Shown here piece after piece: positions 30,304-36,579 of a DNA stretch of 38,683 bases (positions within the stretch are counted from its first letter, which is position 1; the number at the start of each line of letters is the position of its first letter). Location of the stretch: IMG/VR virus record IMGVR_UViG_3300020473_000005, positions 1-38,683 of that record, one strand, 5' to 3'. The notes beneath the pieces are model-generated. The model searched no databases. It saw only the letters and a program-made list of their open reading frames with translations, and was not told the origin of the DNA. The stretch is from a virus. A program made the position numbers and the translations under genes.

Positions 30304-30825
30304 CTACTTGATAAACTCGCTGGCCTTAGCTGCCTCCTGTTTAGCTGCGCCATTGCCGCGCCTACTGGTCTTGGCCTGCATAGCGGTATCACCTACCGCA
30401 GCATTGCCGTCATCATCTGGCTCGTCCGTAGCTACGCATAGCAGGGACTGCAAGGTGTAACGTCTGGCATAGGTGATGGCACTACCGAGAGACTGCATGT
30501 CCTCCTTCGCTGAACGTAGGGGCATACTGGACTGCACTACCTGATCCCCAAACACCAGCTTAGTGGTGATGAAATCTTGTCGTGGGTAATGCACCTTATT
30601 CCCGTCACCATCATTAAGAATGGTGCGCTCTTGCGTGAAGTCGCATACCTGCAACACGGCGATGCCCTCTTTGTTGAGTGCGTCACGGGTTACGGCAATG
30701 ATCTCCTCCAGCCCTGCGTACTTACTCTTGAAGTACGGATTGTCGGAAGACTTCTCAGCCTTCTTGATGGTGAGTTGTGCGCGAGCGATAGCTGCGCCGA
30801 TGGTATCTACTTTTTTATCTGGCAT
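30304..30825 (-). CDS. erf: ERF-family single-strand annealing protein
   Basis: This 173-residue protein catalyses annealing of complementary single strands during phage recombination. Family motifs are clear: SDNPYFKSKYAGLEEIIAVTRDALNKEGIAVLQ (28-60) and LGSAITYARRYTLQSLLCVATDEPDDDGNAA (113-143). The C-terminal 30 residues are Ala/Lys-rich and flexible, usual for partner contact. The ATG lies inside the end of the resolvase gene (19-nt overlap) with no strong ribosome site, suggesting coupling. It works naturally with the neighbouring exonuclease-like and resolvase-like genes and may form concatemers for packaging. Confidence 0.9.
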   Translation of the reverse strand: MPDKKVDTIGAAIARAQLTIKKAEKSSDNPYFKSKYAGLEEIIAVTRDALNKEGIAVLQVCDFTQERTILNDGDGNKVHYPRQDFITTKLVFGDQVVQSSMPLRSAKEDMQSLGSAITYARRYTLQSLLCVATDEPDDDGNAAVGDTAMQAKTSRRGNGAAKQEAAKASEFIK

Positions 30826-31142
30826 TGTTTTACTAGGTTTAAGAACGCATCACCTGTCATTGAGACTACCCACTCTTTCAACTTGCCACCTGTCCGGTAG
30901 CTGGCAACCACTGGCGTCTTGTCGCCGCAGTCACCCTTCGCCTGAATGAGGGCCGCCTCTATGTTGGGGCGTTGCGTATATTTTACTTCAAAGTGGAGGT
31001 GGGGTAGATCGTCACAGATAACATCGGGGCTGTCCTCCGAGCCACTGAACTGCTGGCCTCGCCTAGAGTTTGTGAAGCCAGCAGCCTTTAGCTGGTCGCG
31101 CCACAACCTCTCACCTCTCTTTCCTTTTTCTCTGCTATTCAC
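30807..31142 (-). CDS. Holliday junction resolvase-like PD-(D/E)XK nuclease
   Basis: This is 111 residues with a GTG start overlapping the regulator stop and GGGGAG about 5 nt upstream. KGKRGERLWRDQLKAAGF (6-23), SEDSPDVICDDLPHLHFEVKYTQR (35-58) give the archaeal-Hjc-like core: E11, P39-D40 and E52-V-K54. The family cleaves branched DNA, fitting a role in resolving recombination intermediates made by the ERF protein next door. It is small for a resolvase but within the range of phage versions. Confidence 0.82.
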   Translation of the reverse strand: MNSREKGKRGERLWRDQLKAAGFTNSRRGQQFSGSEDSPDVICDDLPHLHFEVKYTQRPNIEAALIQAKGDCGDKTPVVASYRTGGKLKEWVVSMTGDAFLNLVKQCQIKK

Positions 31143-31302
31143 TGTACTCCCCGACTTTAGCTCCGTCGATGAGGATGCTGATGATGTCCGCGAACGAGCG
31201 TCCGGTTTCTTTCTTCAGCACCTTCAACTTCTCGCCCATATCAGCGGGTATGCGAATATGCAAATCGTATTGTTCTCTGTGTTTCTTAGGTATTTCACTC
31301 AT
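31135..31302 (-). CDS. Arc-like ribbon-helix-helix regulator
   Basis: This is 55 residues from the ATG at 31302. The strand YDLHIRIP (residues 11-18) and helices GEKLKVLKKETGRSFADIISILIDGAK are a standard Arc/MetJ-type ribbon-helix-helix DNA-binding dimer. A longer frame reaching 31380 would run through the promoter and is rejected. A near-consensus sigma-70 promoter ends only 10 nt before the ATG, leaving at most a few leader bases and no Shine-Dalgarno, so the message may be leaderless like lambda cI from PRM. ATRGTACCAT lies in the promoter spacer and the 16-bp palindrome upstream. It is a candidate regulator of either site. Confidence 0.82.
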   Translation of the reverse strand: MSEIPKKHREQYDLHIRIPADMGEKLKVLKKETGRSFADIISILIDGAKVGEYSE

Positions 31303-31312
31303 TGGGATATTT

Positions 31313-31340
31313 ATTATAACAGTTAATGGTACTATGTCAA
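31313..31340 (-). promoter_or_regulatory. Strong sigma-70 promoter for the recombination operon
   Basis: Leftward TTGACA (31340-31335), a 16-bp spacer and TATAAT (31318-31313) are both perfect hexamers. Transcription should begin near 31306. The spacer contains the motif ATAGTACCAT (31335-31326), whose first base is the last base of the -35 hexamer. This should drive the regulator, resolvase, erf and the following genes. Confidence 0.88.
31326..31335. promoter_or_regulatory. ATRGTACCAT motif, copy 1
   Basis: This near-palindrome, ATGGTACTAT on the plus strand, lies between the -35 and -10 of the regulator promoter. The same motif overlaps two further promoter candidates at 36550 and 38076. 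It is a likely operator, possibly for the ribbon-helix-helix protein. Confidence 0.55.
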
Positions 31341-31359
31341 GTACCCTCTGGTGGTAAGG

Positions 31360-31375
31360 CAAACGGTATCGTTTG
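31360..31375. repeat. 16-bp palindrome, copy 2 (CAAACGGTATCGTTTG)
   Basis: It lies 19 bp upstream of the -35 of the strong leftward promoter, a position suited to activation or looping, and downstream of the terminator of the preceding unit. Confidence 0.9.
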
Positions 31376-31382
31376 GGCAATG

Positions 31383-31424
31383 GAAAAGCGGGCCGAGGAA
31401 GAAAGGTAAAGACCCCGACCCGCT
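31383..31424 (-). terminator. Terminator of the first early unit
   Basis: In leftward RNA a 12-bp stem (31424-31413 with 31398-31387), including two G-U wobbles, is followed by UUUU. The same DNA read rightward has two mismatches and no T run, so the terminator is leftward. It separates the small early genes from the regulator promoter. Confidence 0.8.
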
Positions 31425-31443
31425 GGGAGGTGACCCCTAGAGG

Positions 31444-31671
31444 TCACTGATTCTTATTGAATTGAATCCAATCGTCAAGCAACTCCTTAGCAACAGCGGA
31501 TGCTTCGCGGTTGCTACCTTTCTCCGCATAGATTATTGCGAGGCCAACGGCGACTAGAGACTTACCGGACTCCAGCCTGTCGATGCCGCGCACTTCCTCT
31601 ATGTCTACGAGGTTGCCGACTTCTTCGCAGAACTCCTCATGCTGCTCCATTGTCTCTTTGTCTAGTTGCAT
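31444..31671 (-). CDS. Hypothetical acidic helical protein
   Basis: This is 75 residues from the ATG at 31671; a GTG two codons earlier is an alternative. The chain is acidic and helical (ETMEQHEEFCEEVGNLVDIEEVRGIDRLESGKSLVAVGLAIIYAEKGSNREASAVAKELLDDW). It overlaps the end of the upstream gene by 35 nt. It is the last gene before the unit terminator. I do not recognise it. Confidence 0.62.
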   Translation of the reverse strand: MQLDKETMEQHEEFCEEVGNLVDIEEVRGIDRLESGKSLVAVGLAIIYAEKGSNREASAVAKELLDDWIQFNKNQ

Positions 31672-31978
31672 AAGCACTAACCATAAGTGTTGCCTTTCCT
31701 CTCTTTGTTGTCACTACCTCGTTACCCTCATCATCTGTGGATATGATGCGGGTAGGTTTGCCTGCTCTACAACGTGCTCCGCAGGGGGTAACTTCCTCAA
31801 CTATATAGTTGCACTCGTCTACCTCCACCTCGTCGCCCACCTTGAGCAGCCTGCCGAAGCTGGTGCGATGAGGCATAGTCTCCCATACCTCCATCGCACC
31901 GTGCTCCGTGATTACTTTGTCCACTAGCTGCTGGACTCCCCAGCGGCTGTCGCGGAATGGTTTAGTTTTTGACTCCAT
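31637..31978 (-). CDS. Hypothetical early protein with small beta domain
   Basis: This 113-residue protein has a helical N-terminus (WGVQQLVDKVITEHGAMEVWETMP) and then a strand-rich segment (GRLLKVGDEVEVDECNYIVEEVTPCGARCRAG) reminiscent of a small barrel. It overlaps the previous gene by 17 nt and the next by 35 nt. It contains an AACTATATAGTT copy, read as Asn-Tyr-Ile-Val. No family is recognised. Confidence 0.65.
   Translation of the reverse strand: MESKTKPFRDSRWGVQQLVDKVITEHGAMEVWETMPHRTSFGRLLKVGDEVEVDECNYIVEEVTPCGARCRAGKPTRIISTDDEGNEVVTTKRGKATLMVSAYATRQRDNGAA
31799..31810. repeat. AACTATATAGTT palindrome, copy 3
   Basis: Perfect 12-bp palindrome inside the 113-aa gene, in the same reading frame (Asn-Tyr-Ile-Val) as copy 2 although the surrounding proteins are unrelated. 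Confidence 0.8.
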
Positions 31979-32264
31979 ATTTCTTGCGTATGGACAGGGT
32001 CAGCACCCTGCCGTCTGTGTCTGTGCGGGTCTTGAAGTTAGCCTTCAAGTCCTGCTTGTATTTAGATAGTGCATTACGCACGGCCTGCACTGATGTCTCA
32101 GCCTCTTGGCCGTCAGTCATTTCGACCTGCACGGTTTGCCCAGCCGCCATCTTCTTTAGCTCCCCGTACAAACTAGGGAAGCGGGGGATACGCTGGCGTG
32201 TGTGTTGCGCGTTTCGCCGCTTAGTCTTCGGCCACTCGGCATTGGTTACAATGTTGTGTAACAT
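31962..32264 (-). CDS. Hypothetical basic early protein
   Basis: This 100-residue, lysine- and arginine-rich protein (WPKTKRRNAQHTRQRIPRFPSLYGELKKM; VRNALSKYKQDLKANFKTRTDTDGRVLTLSIRKK) has an AAAGAAAGATAAAG purine stretch before the ATG. Its composition suggests nucleic-acid binding. It lies 22 nt downstream of the DUF932-like gene. The family is not recognised. Confidence 0.68.
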   Translation of the reverse strand: MLHNIVTNAEWPKTKRRNAQHTRQRIPRFPSLYGELKKMAAGQTVQVEMTDGQEAETSVQAVRNALSKYKQDLKANFKTRTDTDGRVLTLSIRKKYGVKN

Positions 32265-32286
32265 TACTTTATCTTTCTTTTATAGG

Positions 32287-33138
32287 TTAGCCTGCAATCT
32301 GACCCTGCAGGAGTAGGTCATCCATCGATGTGGAAATCATTTTGGTTAGGTCGCTGATCACATTGGTAGTGTGACGGCGGCTGATTACTACCTCACCACT
32401 GAAGCACAGGTTGTCGCACACAAACGGTGCTACACCCAGAGCCAGCCCAGCAGGGAAGCGCATGTTGTTACTGTTACGGATGCCCAGCACATAGCGGTAG
32501 GACTGAGCCATAGTATCTTGCTGCGGGAACAGAGACTCCTGCTCCACTAGGCTGCGGACACGGTTGCCGTCTGGATCGCAATACTTCTCCAGCAGTTTGA
32601 CAGTCTGCTGGGTACGGGTATTGATGGACTCCAGTCTGGCATTCTCAGACTTGAACCTGCCGCCCCGTTGCAGGACGTGGGTGTACGCTTGCAGGTAACG
32701 CCACACGTTGTGGCCGTAGCTCTGCTCATCTCGCAGCAGGGGGTTACCCTCGGCGTCTGCACCTTCCCGTTCGTACTCCTTCTCCACCGCCAGCATCTGG
32801 GTGACTGGCATGTTCCCGTGCTGGGACATGCGAACGTGCAGGTGGTGACGGTCTTTGACTGACAGTGGGGTGTCGCGGAATATCCGGTTACGCGCATCGA
32901 TAGAGGGGACAGTAAACTCCTCCAACTCTACCAGTCCGAACATGCACTCGCCGTCTTTGGTGACGCCGAACTGCCCGTCCTTACGCTTGATATTCCGACG
33001 ATCCATATCATCGAATACAATGTCCAGTAACTCCCCGTGATCTACGGGGCGGTGAGTGTCCGACTTAGCAGTCGCTTTGATTTGGCGCACCTGATCTTCG
33101 CTTGTCAGGGTCGCTCCGCAATGTAGCATTAGGCTCAT
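32287..33138 (-). CDS. DUF932-like protein
   Basis: This is 283 residues, the largest protein of the early block. A C-terminal segment, SYRYVLGIRNSNNMRFPAGLALGVAPFVCDNLCFSGEVVISRRHTTN (residues about 216-262), resembles the DUF932 family of phage and plasmid proteins (typical pattern: S-x-D-x-S, x-GL, VC-x-N). The N-terminal half is charged. DUF932 proteins are common in phage early regions and have no established role. A good ribosome site (AAAGAAAGGAA) precedes the ATG, which lies within the 69-aa gene upstream. Confidence 0.65.
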   Translation of the reverse strand: MSLMLHCGATLTSEDQVRQIKATAKSDTHRPVDHGELLDIVFDDMDRRNIKRKDGQFGVTKDGECMFGLVELEEFTVPSIDARNRIFRDTPLSVKDRHHLHVRMSQHGNMPVTQMLAVEKEYEREGADAEGNPLLRDEQSYGHNVWRYLQAYTHVLQRGGRFKSENARLESINTRTQQTVKLLEKYCDPDGNRVRSLVEQESLFPQQDTMAQSYRYVLGIRNSNNMRFPAGLALGVAPFVCDNLCFSGEVVISRRHTTNVISDLTKMISTSMDDLLLQGQIAG

Positions 33139-33274
33139 TGTTATTCCTTTCTTTTTGTTTAGGGTTATGCCCGTGTTTACGGGCGTATCTTACGAACTCC
33201 CACGACTCGCGTGAGATTTCCTCAACTGGCAGCCGACAGGGTTGCCAGTCAAAATTGTAATCTTCAGCACTCAT
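33065..33274 (-). CDS. Hypothetical 69-residue early protein
   Basis: The N-terminal half (SAEDYNFDWQPCRLPVEEISRESWEFVRYARKHGH) looks like a folded helical segment. The C-terminal half is basic and Asn/Arg-rich and overlaps the DUF932-like gene by 74 nt in another frame. It has no strong ribosome site and no recognised family. The long overlap lowers confidence, but leaving it out would give an untypical gap in a dense operon. Confidence 0.5.
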   Translation of the reverse strand: MSAEDYNFDWQPCRLPVEEISRESWEFVRYARKHGHNPKQKERNNNEPNATLRSDPDKRRSGAPNQSDC

Positions 33275-33276
33275 AG

Positions 33277-33648
33277 CTAGTTTTTTGAGGGATCACTTTC
33301 GAGAAAGTCGTTGATCAGATTCTCGTAATCATCCTTCCATATACAGTTGATGAGGTTTCCAACGAACCTGCATTCGTAATCCGCATCGACTCTATACATT
33401 CCTCTATTGGGGCTGTTGCCGTCTACTGCAACTGTGACCTCTTCGGGGCCGAACATAATCGTTATGTATCCATAAGAATCCTGAAGCTGGATAGCAATGA
33501 AATCATCGCCACTTTTTTTATTCCTGAGACCTCCTAAGTTTGGCAGGGGGTCGCACCCATCGCATGCTTCTATGATCAGCCCGATTTGATTCAGTTGTCG
33601 TTCGTTTAATTCTGGGTCTTTAGTTTTCTTTAGGTTTCTTCGTTTCAT
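33277..33648 (-). CDS. Hypothetical early protein (123 residues)
   Basis: AAAGG is 7 nt before the ATG. A basic N-terminus (MKRRNLKKTKDPELNERQLNQIG) leads into a mixed alpha/beta chain with YGYITIMFGPEEVTVAVDG and VDADYECRFVGNLINCIWKDDYENLIND. The AACTATATAGTT palindrome lies directly upstream of its ribosome site (33663-33674). It is not recognised. Confidence 0.68.
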   Translation of the reverse strand: MKRRNLKKTKDPELNERQLNQIGLIIEACDGCDPLPNLGGLRNKKSGDDFIAIQLQDSYGYITIMFGPEEVTVAVDGNSPNRGMYRVDADYECRFVGNLINCIWKDDYENLINDFLESDPSKN

Positions 33649-33662
33649 TTGTTTACCTTTCT

Positions 33663-33674
33663 AACTATATAGTT
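33663..33674. repeat. AACTATATAGTT palindrome, copy 4
   Basis: Perfect 12-bp palindrome that includes the stop codon of the 237-aa gene and lies just before the ribosome site of the 123-aa gene, so a protein bound here could affect expression of the latter. Confidence 0.8.
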
Positions 33675-34378
33675 GTGTTCAGTTTCTTTTTGCCTACGCC
33701 GTGAGCGGCGATGGTGATGTTGCGTGTGGATTTACTGGCACTCCCGTTGCACAGTAGGCATTGATCGCAAGTGGTCTTGCGTCCAGCCTCCTCACTGGAT
33801 GGGCATACTATCTCATCCTTAAACTTCTGGGGGAGCTTTGAGGTAGACCGACTCCAGATCGGGGTCGGAGTTATTCTGAAGGTACGCCAGCCGTCTGCCT
33901 GTGCCTCGCGTGCCTCCGCCTCACTGTCTACGCTTGCCATTAGCCATTGCTTGTATGCCGTATGCTTGCGCCACTGGTGGGTGTACCCAGTCCAGCCGCT
34001 AGATGCATTGGCAATCTCTTCAATCATATCTGTGGATAGTATTACCGGATCGCCGTAGGCTCCGAACCTGACCTTACGCCCCTCGAATATGGAGGTGTCG
34101 CCAGCCCAGTGCTTGTATCCTCCCCTATCCCAACACTTCCAGATAGCCAGCGGAGCCTGCCCCAGATTGACGTAGCATGTGCCGTTTCTGTGTGGGCAGT
34201 CGAAGCAAACGGTATCGTCTGCCCCTACCTTACGCGCTGCCACTGGGTTCATGTGCCTGTTGAGCAGCCATATCTGTATCATGTCTGCGGTCTTGCTGTT
34301 GGCACTGCCGCTGGCAAAGCCAGTCGCGATGACCACAACATCCGGTGTCTGAAATAACACTAGTCCATTCTTACTCAT
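33665..34378 (-). CDS. Conserved phage protein with two Cys clusters
   Basis: This 237-residue protein has GGAAAGG 6 nt before the ATG. An N-terminal cluster (CFDCPHRNGTCYVNLGQAPLAIWKCWDRGGY, from about residue 58) and a C-terminal one (CPSSEEAGRKTTCDQCLLCNG, from about 192) could bind zinc or an iron-sulfur cluster. The central RFGAYGDPVILS and WTGYTHQW motifs are familiar from phage proteins related to the gp88/DUF7227 type, whose activity is unknown. I am confident of its being conserved but not of the family name. One copy of the 16-bp palindrome lies in its coding sequence (34206). Confidence 0.7.
   Translation of the reverse strand: MSKNGLVLFQTPDVVVIATGFASGSANSKTADMIQIWLLNRHMNPVAARKVGADDTVCFDCPHRNGTCYVNLGQAPLAIWKCWDRGGYKHWAGDTSIFEGRKVRFGAYGDPVILSTDMIEEIANASSGWTGYTHQWRKHTAYKQWLMASVDSEAEAREAQADGWRTFRITPTPIWSRSTSKLPQKFKDEIVCPSSEEAGRKTTCDQCLLCNGSASKSTRNITIAAHGVGKKKLNTTI
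34206..34221. repeat. 16-bp palindrome, copy 3 (one mismatch, CAAACGGTATCGTCTG)
   Basis: This variant differs from the common form at one base of the right arm. It lies within the 237-aa gene. Confidence 0.75.
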
Positions 34379-34659
34379 TGTTTACCTTTCCGTTTTGTCT
34401 CCCTTATGAATTGCATCTCCCGATTGCCTAAGACGTAACAAGTGTTCACGCAGTTGGTGGTTACCATCCGGCAAATCTCAACAAAGTAAATTGCATTATC
34501 CACAATTACCTCTATTCTCTCTATGGTTGGCTGACCGTACTTGAAGTTACTAACGTTTTGACGGTACTCAATCTCACCGAGCCTGACTTTGCGCCAAATC
34601 CTGCACCTTATAGATGGTGGTATTTCTCCCCACCACCTGTTATTGGGGATAAGTTTCAT
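34375..34659 (-). CDS. Hypothetical basic early protein (94 residues)
   Basis: GGAGG lies 6 nt before the ATG, one of the best ribosome sites in the block. The chain is basic with Trp-Trp near the start (MKLIPNNRWWGEIPPSIRCRIWRKVRLGEIEYRQ) and a strand-rich second half (IERIEVIVDNAIYFVEICRMV). It overlaps the next gene by 4 nt (ATGA). A perfect DnaA-box consensus (TTATCCACA, 34496-34504) lies in its coding sequence. It is not recognised. Confidence 0.68.
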   Translation of the reverse strand: MKLIPNNRWWGEIPPSIRCRIWRKVRLGEIEYRQNVSNFKYGQPTIERIEVIVDNAIYFVEICRMVTTNCVNTCYVLGNREMQFIRETKRKGKQ

Positions 34660-34934
34660 TGATTACCTCCATTCACAGTGATACGGGAAGCGTTCCCTGA
34701 ACGCATCGACGCAGGCATCAGCCGCCTGCTTATTTTCTTCTGGGTCTATCTCATCCCAGTTACACGGTGGCCTGTCTATCCACAGGTGAAGAACCTCAAA
34801 CGAGGGTTCCCTTTCATCCGCTGCCCCGTCTGGGTTAGCGGGTCTCATCTGGACGAGAGCGCAATAGGCTCTGCCTCCAAACTCTACATCATCTACATCT
34901 AGTATCATTCTGTTGTCCTTTCTGTTGTGAATAA
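34496..34934. promoter_or_regulatory. Scattered DnaA-box-like sites (possible origin)
   Basis: TTATCCACA at 34496-34504 is a perfect DnaA box. TGTGAATAA at 34926-34934 is the reverse complement of TTATTCACA, also within the consensus. Two one-mismatch versions lie between, at 34644-34652 (reverse) and 34776-34784. AT-rich DNA follows at 34930-34970. Two exact hits in 440 bp can arise by chance, so this is a weak origin candidate, strengthened only by the phage's own DnaA-domain-like protein. Confidence 0.3.
34663..34908 (-). CDS. Hypothetical acidic early protein (81 residues)
   Basis: AAAGGA lies 8 nt before the ATG. The start MILDVDDVEFGGRAYCALVQMRP is strand-rich, and FEVLHLWIDRPPCNWDEIDPEENKQAADACVDAFRERFPYHCEWR follows after a short Asp/Glu-rich loop. 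It is not recognised. It is the first gene after the 178-nt gap at 34909-35086. Confidence 0.68.
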   Translation of the reverse strand: MILDVDDVEFGGRAYCALVQMRPANPDGAADEREPSFEVLHLWIDRPPCNWDEIDPEENKQAADACVDAFRERFPYHCEWR

Positions 34935-35086
34935 TTTCTACTTGTTGCTTACGGTATAGCTATATATACTAGCTCGCATGAGCTTTTCCGGTTCGCATAG
35001 AGCAAGCGTTACCTAGTCAAACTCAATTACTGATTACCCTCCCCTGAGCCAGCTATTCTAGGCTAGTGTAGCTATCCTGAAGGGGG
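34909..35086. other. 178-nt intergenic gap in the early block
   Basis: No ORF is supported here. A TTGACT with a poor -10 (TATGCG, 15-bp spacer) near 35000-35020 is a weak leftward promoter candidate. Inverted arms AGCTA/TAGCT flank TATATAC at 34958-34974. The AGCTATYCT motif is repeated at about 35051 and 35070, near complementary CCCCT/AGGGG-type ends, which suggests further RNA structure after the transglycosylase gene. Confidence 0.45.
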
Positions 35087-35455
35087 TTATTTGTTTAGGT
35101 TTCTCCATACTTTCTGCCAATATACTTCTGTTGCTTGTTTCTTGTAGCCGTTCGGCCCGCCATTCCAGATGCGGGCATAGTCTTCTATGGTTGGCCGTCT
35201 GCCTAACCTGTTCTCCGTTGCGTATCTGTGCAGGTACGATAGCATAATCTGCTCTGCTTTCTGCCTATCGTAGCAGTCCTTCGGGAACCTAAACTGACTC
35301 AATCCCCTAGCTTTCCGCCACTCATTGGCATCAATCACACATGCTTCCTGTATCTGCAACGGGCCGTGGCTTGCGCCATTGTCACCCACTGCCCTGTCAT
35401 TCCCGCTAGATTCTACCATCATCACGGCCATCACGAATGCTTGCCACGTTATCAT
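35087..35455 (-). CDS. Lytic transglycosylase (SLT-like) / endolysin candidate
   Basis: This 122-residue protein would cleave the glycan strands of peptidoglycan. Catalytic Glu15 lies in VESSGND, followed by SHGPLQIQEACVIDANEW and then IEDYARIWNGGPNGYKKQATEVYWQKV, the expected SLT-fold order. There is no signal peptide, although the first 15 residues are rather hydrophobic. It is encoded on the opposite strand from the holin and spanin-like genes and in the early block, which is unusual for an endolysin. It may instead have a virion or early role. GAAAGGAAAG precedes the ATG. Confidence 0.8.
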   Translation of the reverse strand: MITWQAFVMAVMMVESSGNDRAVGDNGASHGPLQIQEACVIDANEWRKARGLSQFRFPKDCYDRQKAEQIMLSYLHRYATENRLGRRPTIEDYARIWNGGPNGYKKQATEVYWQKVWRNLNK

Positions 35456-35469
35456 TGCTTTCCTTTCTG

Positions 35470-35688
35470 TTAATCCCAGTCAAGTCCTCCGCCCCACACG
35501 AAGCCCGTCATAAAATCGCGCTCACCTCGTGATACATCTCCGCCGCGAGAAACCGTGATGAGTAGCGAGATGAACTTATCAATTTCAGGCTTGGTTTTCT
35601 CTGGATGTTTCTTTTGTTGGCGTCTGATGTACGCCAGCATTGCAGGGCCGAAGAGACTAGGCATCTTGAATCGTTTTCCATCTATCAT
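35470..35688 (-). CDS. Hypothetical basic early protein (72 residues)
   Basis: It begins MIDGKRFKMPSLFGPAMLAYIRRQQKKHPEKTKPEIDKFISLLITVSRGGD. The aromatic end (FMTGFVWGGGLDWD) is unlike the basic start. GAAAGG lies close to the ATG, inside the end of the upstream gene region. It is not recognised. It sits 14 nt upstream of the transglycosylase gene and is presumably co-translated with it. Confidence 0.65.
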   Translation of the reverse strand: MIDGKRFKMPSLFGPAMLAYIRRQQKKHPEKTKPEIDKFISLLITVSRGGDVSRGERDFMTGFVWGGGLDWD

Positions 35689-35691
35689 TGC

Positions 35692-36054
35692 TTAACCTTT
35701 CTCCATATCCGATTGCATTTTCTTAGTCTCCGCTGCGTAAACCCACAGTGGCCCGACATAATCGACGCAATACGGGTCATCGTAATCCTCCTGCGTCATG
35801 TACCCGTCCGGCGTACGGTACTTATCAACCTCAGAAATTGATAGCTCCGTGATCTCAATCGGGAACTCTCTGCAAATCGCCCCGTCTCCCCACCTATCTA
35901 GGATAGCGGCTGACGCATTGTGTATGCGTGGGCCGGTGTCGATAAACACATAGGTTTCGCCGCCTTTGGACTTCCACAGTGGCTCCTCCTCACTGCCGTA
36001 CTGCTCAAGTATCTGAGTAGTAACTTTCGCACATAGTATTCCATCTCCGTGCAT
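35692..36054 (-). CDS. Hypothetical early protein (120 residues)
   Basis: The ATG at 36054 is chosen because AAAGAAAGG lies about 6 nt upstream. The frame is open to 36144, but that extension lacks a ribosome site. The chain is mixed alpha/beta and acidic (GDGILCAKVTTQILEQYGSEEEPLWKSKGGETYVFIDTGPRIHNASAAILDRWGDGAICREFP). It is the first supported gene downstream of the leftward promoter candidate at 36550-36579. It is not recognised. Confidence 0.68.
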   Translation of the reverse strand: MHGDGILCAKVTTQILEQYGSEEEPLWKSKGGETYVFIDTGPRIHNASAAILDRWGDGAICREFPIEITELSISEVDKYRTPDGYMTQEDYDDPYCVDYVGPLWVYAAETKKMQSDMEKG

Positions 36055-36198
36055 ATCTAACCTTTCTTTTGTTAGTGGCTTAATTGCCACACGCCAGAAC
36101 ACGCATCGCATGTGCTGGAGTGTGGCCCCTAACAGGTTGGACAAATTGCTTTGCTCGTTTCCTAACTGCTAGGCTTCACACTTTAGATTGTAAGGTAT

Positions 36199-36214
36199 CA
36201 AACGGTATCGTTTG
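36199..36214. repeat. 16-bp palindrome, copy 4 (CAAACGGTATCGTTTG)
   Basis: An exact copy in the control region, flanked by GGTAT on the left and GGTAT on the right, so the outer bases also repeat. Confidence 0.9.
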
Positions 36215-36489
36215 GTATTGTCAGCAGTCGCTACCTGCTTGTGCATCACTGGCATTGTAGCCCTATGTGGGTGTGATGCGGGAGGCTCCACAAATTCGCT
36301 CCCTACGTCCCTCGCATTGGAACGCCCGCCATCCATACTTTTATCGCGGGTTGGCATTGGAAGGCATGAGCATTGGGTTATGAATCCATTGCCTGCTTTG
36401 TATTGAATGCGAAAGTGCGGGCTACCGTCTCGTGCTTTCGCACGGTTAACCGTCTCCCCTCCGCAGGTTATCTCTCCTTCCCTCAGTGG

Positions 36490-36505
36490 CAAACGGTATC
36501 GTTTG
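36490..36505. repeat. 16-bp palindrome, copy 5 (CAAACGGTATCGTTTG)
   Basis: An exact copy, about 36-50 bp downstream of the expected start of the leftward promoter candidate. A bound protein could act as a roadblock here. Confidence 0.9.
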
Positions 36506-36549
36506 CCGATGTAAAAGACCGTGTTGGCATACCTACCAACAACGCAGCT

Positions 36550-36579
36550 ATAGTACCATTGAATATCCCTTTTTGTCAA
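36550..36579 (-). promoter_or_regulatory. Leftward early promoter candidate with ATRGTACCAT motif
   Basis: TTGACA (36579-36574), an 18-bp spacer and TACTAT (36555-36550). The -35 is perfect and the -10 matches at four of six bases. ATAGTACCAT (36550-36559) overlaps the -10, so a protein recognising it would compete with polymerase. It should drive the genes from 36054 leftward. Confidence 0.6.
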
